From: Candidatus Zixiibacteriota bacterium
GTDB taxonomy: Bacteria > Zixibacteria > MSB-5A5 > UBA10806 > 4484-95
Reading direction: 5' to 3'
Assembly (NCBI GenBank): GCA_024231855.1
Contig: JAAEQD010000106.1
Location: 158,562-222,561 of the forward strand
DNA length: 64,000 nucleotides
Positions within the stretch are counted from its first letter, which is position 1. The number at the start of each line of letters is the position of its first letter. Positions 35,096 through 44,515 of this stretch are shown here, piece by piece. Position numbers and translations under genes: made by a program. The notes under the pieces are model-generated. The model did no database searches and was not told the origin of the DNA. It saw only the letters and a program-made list of their open reading frames with translations.

Positions 35096-36511
35096 ATGGC
35101 CGGTAAAATCGAAATACTGATTATCGATGATGACCGACAAATCGTCGAATCGATGTCGGCACTGTTCAAAAATAAAGGTTATAATCCATTTGGGGTTTAC
35201 ACCGGACGTAAAGGCCTCGAGTTGGCGCTAAATGATGTCTTCGGCCTAATCTTTCTCGATTTATCAATACCGGATATGAACAGCCTGGAGCTTATTAAGC
35301 GGATAAAGGGCTTGAAAGTATCCGCGCCGATTGTAGTAATTACTGAGCCGAGTAAAATCGGGTTGGCAATTGAAGCGGCTCATAACGGCGCCGATAGCAT
35401 TGTCGAGAAGCCGCTTAATGATGATATCGTTCTTCATATCGCCGGCAACGCTATCAACCGCTACCGTCTTGAGCAAGATTTGTCCCGGTTACGCAATTCG
35501 CTCTCGGAGCTATACAGATTCATCGGGCATTCTACGACGATCGACCAGTTCAGGGAAAAACTGAAACGCATCGCGATGTCGGCATCACGGGCTTTGTTTA
35601 TCGGTGAGTCAGGTTCGGGTAAGGAGTGGGCGGCGAAGTTTGTCCATTACAGTTCCAGTCGTGCCGCCGGACCGTTTTGCGTGGTTAATTGCGCCGCGCC
35701 AGCAGCCGATGATTTCGCCGGTAAGCTTCGGTTGGGAAGCAATCTGTTCGGCCACGATAAAGATGCCTTTGTTGGAGCAAGTGCTGTCAGTAAGGGTCAA
35801 TTCGAATTAGCCGACGGCGGCACTCTATTCCTCGATGAGGTTGGCATGCTAACCGGCGATTATCAGGCCAGGCTTCTACGCGCGATCGAATCGGGGGCGG
35901 TAACCCGTCTGGGTTCATCCGATGAGATCAAGACTGATGTTCGCATACTGGCGGCCTCGACAATTGATCTCGAACCGGAGGTTAAGGCCGGCCGTTTTCG
36001 CGAGGATCTGTATTTCCGACTCAATGTTATCCCGGTAAACATGCCACCATTGAGAACATATACTGACGACATACCACTACTGGCGCGTCATTTTCTCGAT
36101 CAGGCCGGTTTAATCCGCAAACATTTCGACGCGGAAGCTATCGATCACCTCAAATCGTTGGACTGGCCGGGCAATCTTCGTCAATTAAACGATACCGCAA
36201 CTAAAGCGGCCCGTCTCGTATCGCGGGATGTTATAGGTATCGATGATATCAAAACAGCCTTGGTCGAAAGCGGCCGACGTTCAAGCCAGGCAGCCTCAGC
36301 CGGGGATTCAATCTCCCCGTCGGACGACAAGCTGTTCCGCCAGAATATTTCCTATCGGCGGCAGATGATAGATTTGGAAAAGCGGTTGTTGGATGAGGTT
36401 TTAAGTCTCAGTGACGGTAATATCACCAGGGCCGCCCGGATGCTTCAAACCGACCGCGGCAACCTGTCCAAAAAATTGAAGAAGCTCGATATCAAGGCAA
36501 AGAAGCAATAA
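35096..36511 (+). CDS. NtrC-family response regulator with degenerate GAFTGA loop
   Basis: 471 residues. Receiver domain 1-120 with acidic pocket D11-D13, phospho-acceptor Asp55 ('IFLDLSIPD'), Thr83 and Lys105. AAA+ domain about 145-380: Walker A 'GESGSGKEW' (170-178), Walker B 'GGTLFLDEVGML', arginine finger region 'YFRLNVIPV'. C-terminal Fis-type helix-turn-helix with 'LSLSDGNITRAARMLQTDRG'. The sigma-54 contact loop, normally GAFTGA, reads DAFVGA (223-228). The first Gly and the Thr are changed, and loss of that Thr usually abolishes sigma-54 activation, so this protein may work without sigma-54 or with a modified contact. No histidine kinase is adjacent. Confidence 0.9.
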   Translation: MAGKIEILIIDDDRQIVESMSALFKNKGYNPFGVYTGRKGLELALNDVFGLIFLDLSIPDMNSLELIKRIKGLKVSAPIVVITEPSKIGLAIEAAHNGADSIVEKPLNDDIVLHIAGNAINRYRLEQDLSRLRNSLSELYRFIGHSTTIDQFREKLKRIAMSASRALFIGESGSGKEWAAKFVHYSSSRAAGPFCVVNCAAPAADDFAGKLRLGSNLFGHDKDAFVGASAVSKGQFELADGGTLFLDEVGMLTGDYQARLLRAIESGAVTRLGSSDEIKTDVRILAASTIDLEPEVKAGRFREDLYFRLNVIPVNMPPLRTYTDDIPLLARHFLDQAGLIRKHFDAEAIDHLKSLDWPGNLRQLNDTATKAARLVSRDVIGIDDIKTALVESGRRSSQAASAGDSISPSDDKLFRQNISYRRQMIDLEKRLLDEVLSLSDGNITRAARMLQTDRGNLSKKLKKLDIKAKKQ

Positions 36512-36607
36512 TCCATTAGACACTCACGGTTTGATCTTCTATATTATTTAATGATAATGATTAATAACGTTGAAAAACGGCTTATGCCTTTAGGGAGTGA
36601 TTAAGGA

Positions 36608-38245
36608 TTGAAAAAAATTATCGAACATTCGCCGCTGTTGGCCGCCTTGATCATAATGGACCTGGTGCTGGTTGTGCTTCTGATTTTAAGCTGGTCTAAA
36701 ACTCAGGGAGTTCTGACATACATTCTCGATGATCCCTATATCCATATGGCCATCGCCAAAAATTTCGCCCTGCATGGTGTCTGGGGCGTGAGTCCGTTTG
36801 AATTCGCCTCGGCCTCGTCATCGCTTCTCTGGACCCTGCTGATCGCGGGGGTCAATTTCGTTTTCGGGGTTGATGGGCTCACACCGTTCAGGCTAAACAT
36901 TATCGCTGCCTCGATGCTGTTAGTGCTGATATTCTACATACTGAAGAAACATGTCGTTAATAAGCTTTATCAGTTAATCGTTATGCTGACAGTAGTTTTC
37001 GCCGCGCCTCTGCCGTCGCTGATATTCTGCGGCCAGGAGCACATACTTCACGCCTTGCTCTCGGTGGCTATCATGTATTTGACCGCGAAACTGTTAGTTT
37101 CCGATGATGCATTCGAGCAACTTCTGTATGGCGCTAAAAGCAAACGCCGTTATGAAATATGGCTTCTGATTCTGGCGCCGCTTCTTACAATGACCCGCTA
37201 TGAGGGGTTGTTTTTAGTGTTTGTTATTTGTGTGATGTTTCTGTTTCGCAAGCGATTCGGTTTCTCTGTACTCTTGGGCGGCCTGGCTCTTCTGCCTTTA
37301 GTCGTTTTCGGGCTTATCTCGGTATCGAAGGGCTGGTACTTCCTGCCGAACTCCGTTCTTATCAAAGGCTCTTTGCCTGATTTAACCAGCCTTAACGGCC
37401 TGGTGCTATTTTTAGTCAGGGATATTAAAAATCTGTTCGATGTTTCGGCGTTGTTGATATTGGTTATCGCCTCGATCGGATTGATGATCTGGCACTACCA
37501 GAAAGACAAGAAGTTCTGGACCGAATCGAATATCCTGATCGCGTTATTTCTGGTCACTGCCTGGTTTCACCTTCAGTTTGCCGATATCGGTCTGTTTTTC
37601 AGATATGAGGCCTACCTTGTGGCTATGGGGATATTCGCGGTTGCCATTGCGGCAGTTAAGATCGATTCAATCTGGATCAAGGTCAAAAGCTTAAGTGATA
37701 CGGCTCCAGGTTTGATCGCCCTGGCCGTTATCGCGATTATCATATTCTATCCGCTTTACCTGCGTGGCGCTTACTCATCCTATTTCGTGCCAAGGTCATC
37801 GGCTAATATCTACAACCAGCAATACCAGGTGGGCCGGTTTCTGAAACGTTACTACGATAGCCAGCCGGTGGTGGTTAACGATATCGGCGCGGCTAGTTTC
37901 CTTGGCGATATCAAGACAATCGATATCTGGGGCCTGGCCAACATGGACGCGGCCCAGGCTATACGAAGCAAGCAATACACCAGCGAGTTTATCGATGTGC
38001 TGGCCAAACTCGAAAAAGCTCAGATCGCGGTTGTCTATGATGATATCGGCCGGGCTTATGGCATGGGCGGTATCCCCGATAATTGGCACAAAGTCGGCTG
38101 GTGGACGATTCCCGAAAACAAAGTCTGTTTCAACGAGACCGTCTCGTTCTACGCGATCGACCCGGCGCACGCGGACACCCTTCGCCAACGCCTGAGGTGG
38201 TACGCCGGCGAGCTGCCGGCAGGGGTGATATGGGGGGTGGAGTAG
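36608..38245 (+). CDS. GT-C-like polytopic membrane protein (putative glycosyltransferase)
   Basis: 545 residues starting with TTG, with about eleven hydrophobic helices. The first periplasmic loop has 'YILDDPYIHMAIAKNFALHG', an acidic pair in the place used for catalysis by GT-C enzymes of the ArnT/dolichyl-phosphate mannosyltransferase type, then 'FEFASASSSLLWTLLI'. The soluble C-terminal domain (about 400-545) contains 'VVNDIGAASFLGDIKTIDIW' as seen in such proteins. It probably moves a sugar from a lipid carrier to an envelope acceptor. GGAT-type ribosome site is weak. The relic RAYT end and REP element follow directly. Confidence 0.72.
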   Translation: MKKIIEHSPLLAALIIMDLVLVVLLILSWSKTQGVLTYILDDPYIHMAIAKNFALHGVWGVSPFEFASASSSLLWTLLIAGVNFVFGVDGLTPFRLNIIAASMLLVLIFYILKKHVVNKLYQLIVMLTVVFAAPLPSLIFCGQEHILHALLSVAIMYLTAKLLVSDDAFEQLLYGAKSKRRYEIWLLILAPLLTMTRYEGLFLVFVICVMFLFRKRFGFSVLLGGLALLPLVVFGLISVSKGWYFLPNSVLIKGSLPDLTSLNGLVLFLVRDIKNLFDVSALLILVIASIGLMIWHYQKDKKFWTESNILIALFLVTAWFHLQFADIGLFFRYEAYLVAMGIFAVAIAAVKIDSIWIKVKSLSDTAPGLIALAVIAIIIFYPLYLRGAYSSYFVPRSSANIYNQQYQVGRFLKRYYDSQPVVVNDIGAASFLGDIKTIDIWGLANMDAAQAIRSKQYTSEFIDVLAKLEKAQIAVVYDDIGRAYGMGGIPDNWHKVGWWTIPENKVCFNETVSFYAIDPAHADTLRQRLRWYAGELPAGVIWGVE

Positions 38246-38262
38246 GGATTGTGTTATCAACA

Positions 38263-38337
38263 GATCGTTATGAATTGTAAAATATAGTGGATGGGGTGAA
38301 GTAACCCACTCCCGCTTGGGGCGGGAGATGGGGCACC
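38263..38337 (+). repeat. RAYT 3'-end relic joined to REP element (family B)
   Basis: 38263-38280 encodes DRYEL-stop, closely matching the last codons of the RAYT gene (DSYEL-stop at 40284-40301). Twenty bases later comes a REP element, GTAACCCACTCCCGCTTGGG to GGGGCACC (38301-38337). The same 20-base stop-to-REP spacing follows the intact RAYT gene, so the relic and REP travelled together. Confidence 0.8.
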
Positions 38338-38366
38338 GAGACACCGATTTTTTAAGGGAGCAAAGT

Positions 38367-39635
38367 ATGAGGAAATCTTCGATATCATTAATCGTATTAG
38401 TATCATATATTTTGCTTCTCTATTTGCCATCCTTTTGCCAGACAACTATTGCTGTCTTAGAACTTGAGGCTAAGGGAGTTACCATAATTGAAGCAAGCGC
38501 GCTTTCAGATAGACTAAGAGCTGAACTATTTAAAACTGGAAAGTTCAGAGTCGTAGAACGTGAGGAAATGGACAAAATTCTTACTGAGCAAGGATTTCAA
38601 ATGACCGGAGCTTGCACTTCTACCGAATGTGTCGTACAGGCCGGTCAACTTCTTGGTGTGAAGCAAATGGTGGCTGGGAGTGTTAGTAAAGTAGGGAATA
38701 CATATTCTGTTTATTCGAGACTAGTTAATGTGGAAACAGGAGAGCTTGTTGAGGTTGCAACATATGATAGCCAAGATAAAATAGACAACTTATTAATTAG
38801 CGGTCTAAGTATTATAGCGGCGAAATTAACCGATTCTAAATTGAAACTTAATTCATCAGATTCAATCAAGAGCGAATTAAACTACAGTGGTTCCCTTTTA
38901 GCTAATCGCATTAGTAATAACATGATTTATGTCAAGGGTGGTAGGTTTTATATGGGTTGTGATGAAAGGCCTTGTAATGACAATGAGAAGCCCGTTCATC
39001 AAGTTGTTATGAAAGGTTTTTATATTGGTAAATATGAAGTTACGCAGAAAGAGTGGAAAGATGTTTTGGGTGAAAATCCATCTGAGCAAATTGGGGATAG
39101 CCTTCCAATTACTAATATTACATGGCTTGATGCTGTAGATTATTGCAATAGAAAAAGTAGTATTGAAGGATTAGAACTTTGCTATAAAACATATAATAAC
39201 AAAGTTCTTTGTGATTTTAAGAGTAATGGATATCGATTGCCAACTGAAGCTGAATGGGAGTATTCTGCACGTGGAGGGGCAAAATCTCAAGGATACAAGT
39301 ATAGTGGAAGCGATAATGCAGATGAAGTCGCGTGGTACGGCGAAAATTCGTACAAGCAACTCAAGCCAATTGGTACCAAGATGGGAAATGAGCTTGGAAT
39401 ATTTGATATGAGTGGAAATGCACTAGAATGGTGTTGGGATTGGATGACCGAGTATTCAAAGGCTACCGAAATTAATCCTCAAGGACCCCACAAAGGTGTA
39501 AACAAAGTACTAAGGAGTCCAAGGTGGGGAAAACCTTCAAATATAAGCGTCCGTGTTTCTAATCGAGCTGGACGTCACCCGAATGACGCAGGAAAATACA
39601 TTGGCTTGAGATTATGCCGAAGCGAGGTAGAGTAA
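38367..39635 (+). CDS. Secreted protein with CsgG/LpoB-like and FGE-sulfatase-like domains
   Basis: About 422 residues from the ATG at 38367 (AAGGGAG six bases upstream; 17 extra N-terminal codons of the open frame are not used). Signal peptide to about residue 25. Residues 27-160 resemble the CsgG/LpoB/TolB N-terminal fold ('TTIAVLELEAKGVTIIEASA', 'FRVVEREEMDKILTEQGFQ', 'LLGVKQMVAGSVSKVG'). Residues about 190-420 are an FGE-sulfatase domain ('MIYVKGGRFYMGCDERPCND', 'YEVTQKEWKDVLG', 'YRLPTEAEWEYSARGG', 'GNALEWCWDWM'). The C-terminal region ends 'GLRLCR' and the paired active-site cysteines of real FGE are not evident, so it is likely a binding rather than catalytic domain. AT-rich and embedded among REP copies. 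Confidence 0.8.
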   Translation: MRKSSISLIVLVSYILLLYLPSFCQTTIAVLELEAKGVTIIEASALSDRLRAELFKTGKFRVVEREEMDKILTEQGFQMTGACTSTECVVQAGQLLGVKQMVAGSVSKVGNTYSVYSRLVNVETGELVEVATYDSQDKIDNLLISGLSIIAAKLTDSKLKLNSSDSIKSELNYSGSLLANRISNNMIYVKGGRFYMGCDERPCNDNEKPVHQVVMKGFYIGKYEVTQKEWKDVLGENPSEQIGDSLPITNITWLDAVDYCNRKSSIEGLELCYKTYNNKVLCDFKSNGYRLPTEAEWEYSARGGAKSQGYKYSGSDNADEVAWYGENSYKQLKPIGTKMGNELGIFDMSGNALEWCWDWMTEYSKATEINPQGPHKGVNKVLRSPRWGKPSNISVRVSNRAGRHPNDAGKYIGLRLCRSEVE

Positions 39636-39646
39636 TTTATTGGCCC

Positions 39647-39680
39647 GGGTGCCCCATTCCCGCCTTAAACGGTAGAATGA
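39647..39680 (-). repeat. REP-like element (family B), half copy
   Basis: Begins GGGTGCCCCATTCCCGCC, then diverges. Minus orientation relative to 38301-38337. Lies 12 bases after the stop of the FGE-like gene. Confidence 0.7.
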
Positions 39681-39714
39681 TTCATCAGAAGCATTGATAT
39701 AAAATCCTCAGCAA

Positions 39715-39752
39715 GGTACCCAATTCCTAACCCCGCGGGAGTGGGTTACTCC
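39715..39752 (-). repeat. REP-like element (family B) upstream of RAYT gene
   Basis: GGTACCCAATTCC ... CCGCGGGAGTGGGTTACTCC; minus orientation, 51 bases before the RAYT start, opposite to the copies that follow the gene. Confidence 0.75.
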
Positions 39753-39803
39753 AGAATCAGAAAAATGCTTGCCCGATAATACATCCCATCATATATCATC
39801 AAC

Positions 39804-40301
39804 ATGCCCAGGTTAAAACATCTCGATAATATACTTACAGTAAGGTTCATAACATTCAGTTGTTATCGAAGGCAACCGTATTTGAACATGCCCAACACTA
39901 AGGAAATTCTCATTGATCAAATAAGATTGGCCAGAAATAGACATTCATTCAAATTACTCGGCTATGTTTTCATGCCTGAACATGTACATCTGGTTATTTA
40001 TCCTCTACCCGATACTAAGGTTGGTTATTTAATAGGGGCGATAAAATCACATATGGCAAAAAGATATTTTACTGCGGCGAATATTAACCCGAGTGATTTT
40101 CCAAACGTATTCTGGCAGAAACGATGTTATGATCACAATTGCCATACTGTTTCAACGGTAAAGGAGAAGATCAAATACTGTCACAATAATCCGGTGAAAC
40201 GCGGCTTGGTTGAGTCTCCCGGCGATTGGCCGTGGTCGAGTTATAATTGGTATTGTGGGGACCGAGATGTTCCGATATCGATTGATAGTTATGAATTGTA
40301 G
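39804..40301 (+). CDS. REP-associated tyrosine transposase (RAYT, Y1_Tnp family)
   Basis: 165 residues of the IS200/IS605-related Y1 fold. The HUH motif is H60-V-H62 in 'VFMPEHVHLVI' and the catalytic Tyr is Y125 in 'KEKIKYCHNNPVKRGL', the typical RAYT context; 'DWPWSSYNWY' closes the domain. RAYTs are single-copy relatives of TnpA that nick and join single-stranded REP hairpins and are thought to spread them. The surroundings confirm this: inverted REP elements upstream (39715-39752) and direct ones starting 20 bases after the stop codon. All key residues are intact, so the enzyme may be active. No ribosome site is clear. Confidence 0.93.
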   Translation: MPRLKHLDNILTVRFITFSCYRRQPYLNMPNTKEILIDQIRLARNRHSFKLLGYVFMPEHVHLVIYPLPDTKVGYLIGAIKSHMAKRYFTAANINPSDFPNVFWQKRCYDHNCHTVSTVKEKIKYCHNNPVKRGLVESPGDWPWSSYNWYCGDRDVPISIDSYEL

Positions 40302-40578
40302 GATTGGTACACGGTTTGAAAGTAACCCACTCCCGCTTTGATGTGGGATAGGAATTTTAACACAACAGATGGGAGCGGCTTAAGAAGTCTAATCCACTTC
40401 TGTGTGGGGCGGGATTGGGGCACCCTCTATTTACTGATAGTTGTGAAATGAAAAATAATGGTTACGGGTCAAAGGAAACCCACTCCCGCATTGAGAGGCG
40501 AAGATAATCCTAACACCCTTGATTGGCAAGACATAAGGTGTGAAACCAACTTCCACTTTAGGGCGGGAATGGGGCACC
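40284..40578 (+). repeat. Tandem RAYT-end plus composite REP units
   Basis: Two units of about 152 bases. Unit 1: RAYT stop region (GATAGTTATGAATTGTAG), 20-base spacer, then a 103-base composite REP from GTAACCCACTCCCGC (40322) to GGGATTGGGGCACC (40424). Unit 2: a decayed stop region (GATAGTTGTGAAATGA at 40436), then a 104-base composite from GAAACCCACTCCCGC (40475) to GGGAATGGGGCACC (40578). The outer arms of each composite can pair; the centres differ. This resembles the paired REPs (BIMEs) of other genomes. Confidence 0.82.
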
Positions 40579-40695
40579 GATTAATCCATTGGAATAGTTA
40601 AATATACTTGACTCAGTAATCTAAAAAATAGTCCAATAACGTCACTCAAACATCCCCCTTTACAACCCCTGGTCAAATTTATATATTCCCCCCGC

Positions 40696-40734
40696 GGTCA
40701 GGTTAATCCTCTAACTGTACGTGGGTTCCTGACC
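40696..40734 (+). promoter_or_regulatory. Leader hairpin upstream of tyrosine phenol-lyase
   Basis: GGTCAGG (40696-40702) pairs with CCTGACC (40728-40734), extended by AATCC with GGGTT after a TT bulge, leaving a 13-base loop. It is followed by CCTTTAT and lies 43 bases before the GTG start. It could be an attenuator or regulator site, or simply another repeat; only one copy is seen here. Confidence 0.45.
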
Positions 40735-40777
40735 CCTTTATCATAATTAACCATAGGTGCACCTTAGGAGGACTTAA

Positions 40778-42181
<1,404 letters not shown>

Positions 42182-42192
42182 AAAATTATTAA

Positions 42193-42229
42193 GTAATCCA
42201 TCCCCCGTTTTGGGCGGGGGATGGGGCAC
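42193..42229 (+). repeat. REP-like element (family B) after tpl
   Basis: GTAATCCATCCCCCGTTTTG then GGCGGGGGATGGGGCAC; plus orientation, 11 bases after the tpl stop and 10 bases before the stop of the convergent gene. It may double as a transcription barrier. Confidence 0.78.
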
Positions 42230-42238
42230 TTGTTTCTA

Positions 42239-43003
42239 TTACTGTTTAGGCTTTGCGAACATCCGGGAAAAAACGCGCTTGCCTAAATCGTCTTTCATAG
42301 AAGCGCTATATATATCATAAGAATCAGTAGATCCCCGTAATGGCGACGGATATTTTTTAAGTTTGATCAAAGTTTTAAAATCATCCACAAGATCTTTGGA
42401 ATATATGAATTTCGGTGGCAATTTTGCATCTTCCGGACAGTAAATACAGAGAGCCCCGGCGTTCAATTTATATAAGGAAAAAAAGTTGTCGGTGTTTAAA
42501 AATTCCCGACCAATTAATTTTTCATACTTTTCAGTTATATAAGTATTTTGGCGGCTGTTATTACGAAATGGGCTGTCCAAAAACAAAATAAATTCCGAAC
42601 CGGGATAAAATGATAAAAACGGAAACTGGTTTTCAGATCCTTCTCGTAATAATGTTCGAACCCTATATAAATAAAAAAGAGAATCTATATTATGGCGGCC
42701 CCGAAGTATATTAAGGACCAGTGTTTTCGTTATATTAATGTCGCAGGGGCTGACAGAGATCGTCCCGGCAGAATCCCTTCTTGGCGGCACCATCTCATTA
42801 AACCAGGGGTGATCGGGTATTTTGCATAAAGCTATGCTAATACCATTATCATTAAAAGCATCAACAATCATATTGACAACATTTTTATAAGCAATACTAT
42901 CAATATCGTCATTGACTGTCTGGGTAATTCCATTACTGAAAGCAAATAGCATGATTAAGGCAATCGTTATAATAACTTGTTTTGAAGCATTGTTTTCAAT
43001 CAT
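42239..43003 (-). CDS. Unknown secreted or anchored protein
   Basis: 254 residues, AT-rich. An N-terminal hydrophobic segment ('QVIITIALIMLFAFSNGITQ') is a signal peptide or anchor; the rest is soluble with strands such as 'SEFILFLDSPFRNN' and 'AGALCIYCPEDAKLPPKFIY'. No family recognised. AAGGG lies just before the ATG. The next gene upstream on the same strand, a SIMPL protein, ends 182 bases away, so co-transcription is uncertain. Confidence 0.6.
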   Translation of the reverse strand: MIENNASKQVIITIALIMLFAFSNGITQTVNDDIDSIAYKNVVNMIVDAFNDNGISIALCKIPDHPWFNEMVPPRRDSAGTISVSPCDINITKTLVLNILRGRHNIDSLFYLYRVRTLLREGSENQFPFLSFYPGSEFILFLDSPFRNNSRQNTYITEKYEKLIGREFLNTDNFFSLYKLNAGALCIYCPEDAKLPPKFIYSKDLVDDFKTLIKLKKYPSPLRGSTDSYDIYSASMKDDLGKRVFSRMFAKPKQ

Positions 43004-43185
43004 CTTTAACCCTTCTCATAGCGTCTATTAATAGATACGATTTTATAGACGGATTATTCCCTTAAATCAGAAACAACAATCGCAGGTCAAGTTCACCAGG
43101 GACTTGACGCGCGTAATTATAAACATCAGTAGGGCAGGTCCCGAGTGGGCCTGATCCACTTCTCACCTATAAGTAGAGTTATTTA

Positions 43186-43911
43186 CTAATTATTACTGGT
43201 TCCTTTAACAGCAATTATCGCATCCACGGATAAAATTATCTTGTGATCAGGACTAAAGAAAACTCCTCCACCACCCGTTTGAGAATTAGCAAAATCGTAT
43301 GACATATTTGACGACATATTACTTATGCGACTTCGCTGATTACTATCGTGCGTGCTTTCCTTAAAATATAACAGCTTCCCAAGTTCGGCATTCATTATCT
43401 TCGCGATTAAATCAGCTTTTTGCTTTGCTTTGGTGATGGCTTTTTCCAGCGCGTTTATTTTTAATTGTTCATAGTTATGTAAAACAAAATTGATTCTTGG
43501 AAAAAAATCAGGTTTAACTTCGCTTAAATATAAAATTGCCTCTTCAAGCAGGCTCAAGTTATCAATATTAACGTTTACGGTAATACTGGTTTTATACCCC
43601 GTCTCTGTAAATATAAAAGCTTTTTTGCTTTTTGTTTCGCGGCTACCAAAATGTGATGTCGAAAAATTATTTTCTGTTAAGCCTATTTGCATTAAACCTT
43701 CTGTAATTGAACTGATACGTTCCTTCGCGGCATCTACGGCCATTCTTAGAGTAGATCCGGTTCCTTCAATTGTAAAAGAAAAAACGGCTCTATCGGCTTT
43801 GGCCGTAACTTCAACCTGGGCTCTAACATTAATATGTTTTAAGGTAGAGTTTTGAGCGTGCACAGTCGATGTGCAGATCAAAAAGCAAATTATTAAGATA
43901 ACGCGTTTCAT
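43186..43911 (-). CDS. Periplasmic SIMPL-domain (DUF541) protein
   Basis: 241 residues. Signal peptide 'RVILIICFLICTSTVHAQ', then a SIMPL/DUF541 domain: 'INVRAQVEVTAKADRAVFSF', 'AKERISSITEGLMQIGL', 'YKTSITVNVNIDNLSLLEEA', 'ALEKAITKAKQKADLIAKIM' and 'IILSVDAIIAV'. This family (E. coli YggE, BP26) forms periplasmic oligomers linked to stress resistance. GGAGG lies eight bases before the ATG. A perfect 14-bp inverted repeat lies 150 bases upstream. Confidence 0.9.
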   Translation of the reverse strand: MKRVILIICFLICTSTVHAQNSTLKHINVRAQVEVTAKADRAVFSFTIEGTGSTLRMAVDAAKERISSITEGLMQIGLTENNFSTSHFGSRETKSKKAFIFTETGYKTSITVNVNIDNLSLLEEAILYLSEVKPDFFPRINFVLHNYEQLKINALEKAITKAKQKADLIAKIMNAELGKLLYFKESTHDSNQRSRISNMSSNMSYDFANSQTGGGGVFFSPDHKIILSVDAIIAVKGTSNN

Positions 43912-44058
43912 GAGTACATCCTCCGTTTCTGATATTATTTTACTTTCAATTTGTTGTTAATTTATAAATCCGATATTTCCGAATATAATATCAAAACTTC
44001 TAAATCTTGATATAAAAACACATACCATCTAATCGGCGGACTATATGCCAATAACAAC

Positions 44059-44094
44059 TTATTAATAGGTATATCCAGAAATACCTATTAATAA
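44059..44094. repeat. Perfect 14-bp inverted repeat
   Basis: TTATTAATAGGTAT (44059-44072), 8-base spacer ATCCAGAA, then ATACCTATTAATAA (44081-44094). There is no T-tract on either side, so it does not look like a classical terminator. It is unlike the REP family. It could be an operator for the SIMPL gene or a replication/recombination hairpin. Confidence 0.7.
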
Positions 44095-44149
44095 TTACAA
44101 TCTTGTTGATTGATTATTCCCCAAAATCTAAATGTCGCTGGAGCCAGCT

Positions 44150-44187
44150 TGTCCCACTCGCCCCCCCAAGCGGGGTTGGGGATTCCC
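44150..44187 (-). repeat. REP-like element (family B), diverged
   Basis: GTCCCACTCGCCCCCCCAAG then CGGGGTTGGGGATTCCC: the CCC.../...GGG hairpin with altered flanks, minus orientation. Confidence 0.6.
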
Positions 44188-44306
44188 AAAAACCCGAAAT
44201 CACCGACTAATTTTTCTCTGGAAACCCGTCGCAAAATCATATAGTATTATATCATTGAAAAGACCATAATGATCCAACTTAAATTAACAACAGCGGATGT
44301 CATGCC

Positions 44307-44345
44307 GGGTACCTCATCTCCCGTCTCAAGCGGGAGCGGCTTAGC
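44307..44345 (-). repeat. REP-like element (family B), diverged
   Basis: GGGTACCTCATCTCCCGTCT then CAAGCGGGAGCGGCTTAGC, 22 bases before a truncated ORF. Minus orientation. Confidence 0.65.
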
Positions 44346-44367
44346 TTAGAAATATAGGAGCTAAGAG

Positions 44368-44496
44368 ATGGGCAAAACCGCAATAATAATATCAATATGC
44401 ACGCTAATATTATGCCTCAGCTTAAATACACATGCCAACGATTCCAGTCTGATTTCCATCGATAACCTCAACTGGCTGGCCAGCGGCTGGAGTTGA
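44368..44496 (+). pseudogene. Truncated secreted-protein ORF (42 aa)
   Basis: ATG at 44368 with AGGAG seven bases upstream; the product starts with a good signal peptide ('KTAIIISICTLILCLSLNTH' then AND) and stops after 42 residues ('NLNWLASGWS'). A signal peptide with only about 18 residues behind it suggests a gene cut short. Just after the stop begins a segment bounded by 17-base direct repeats (44516-44532 and 44723-44739) that carries REP-like sequences; it may have broken the gene. A genuine short secreted peptide is the alternative. Confidence 0.5.
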
Positions 44497-44515
44497 AAGT
44501 CAACCTATCGCGTGT

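Larger units (their letters stand above)
43912..44367. other. 456-base gap with palindrome and REP copies
   Basis: No gene. It holds the promoter side of the SIMPL gene, a perfect inverted repeat at 44059-44094 and two REP-like elements at 44150-44187 and 44307-44345 (listed separately). Confidence 0.6.

Noticed and set aside
38083..38280. 65-aa ORF ending in STDRYEL as a real gene
   Set aside because: Most of it is an out-of-frame reading of the GT-C gene; only the last codons matter, as a RAYT relic.
40320..40580. Possible CRISPR array in the repeat cluster
   Set aside because: Units are palindromic REPs with about 150-base period and unequal centres; no regular short repeat/spacer pattern and no cas genes.
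43132..43180. Possible further REP copy downstream of the SIMPL gene (GGTCCCGAGTGGG...)
   Set aside because: Only fragments of the consensus remain and the hairpin arms do not pair; not counted.
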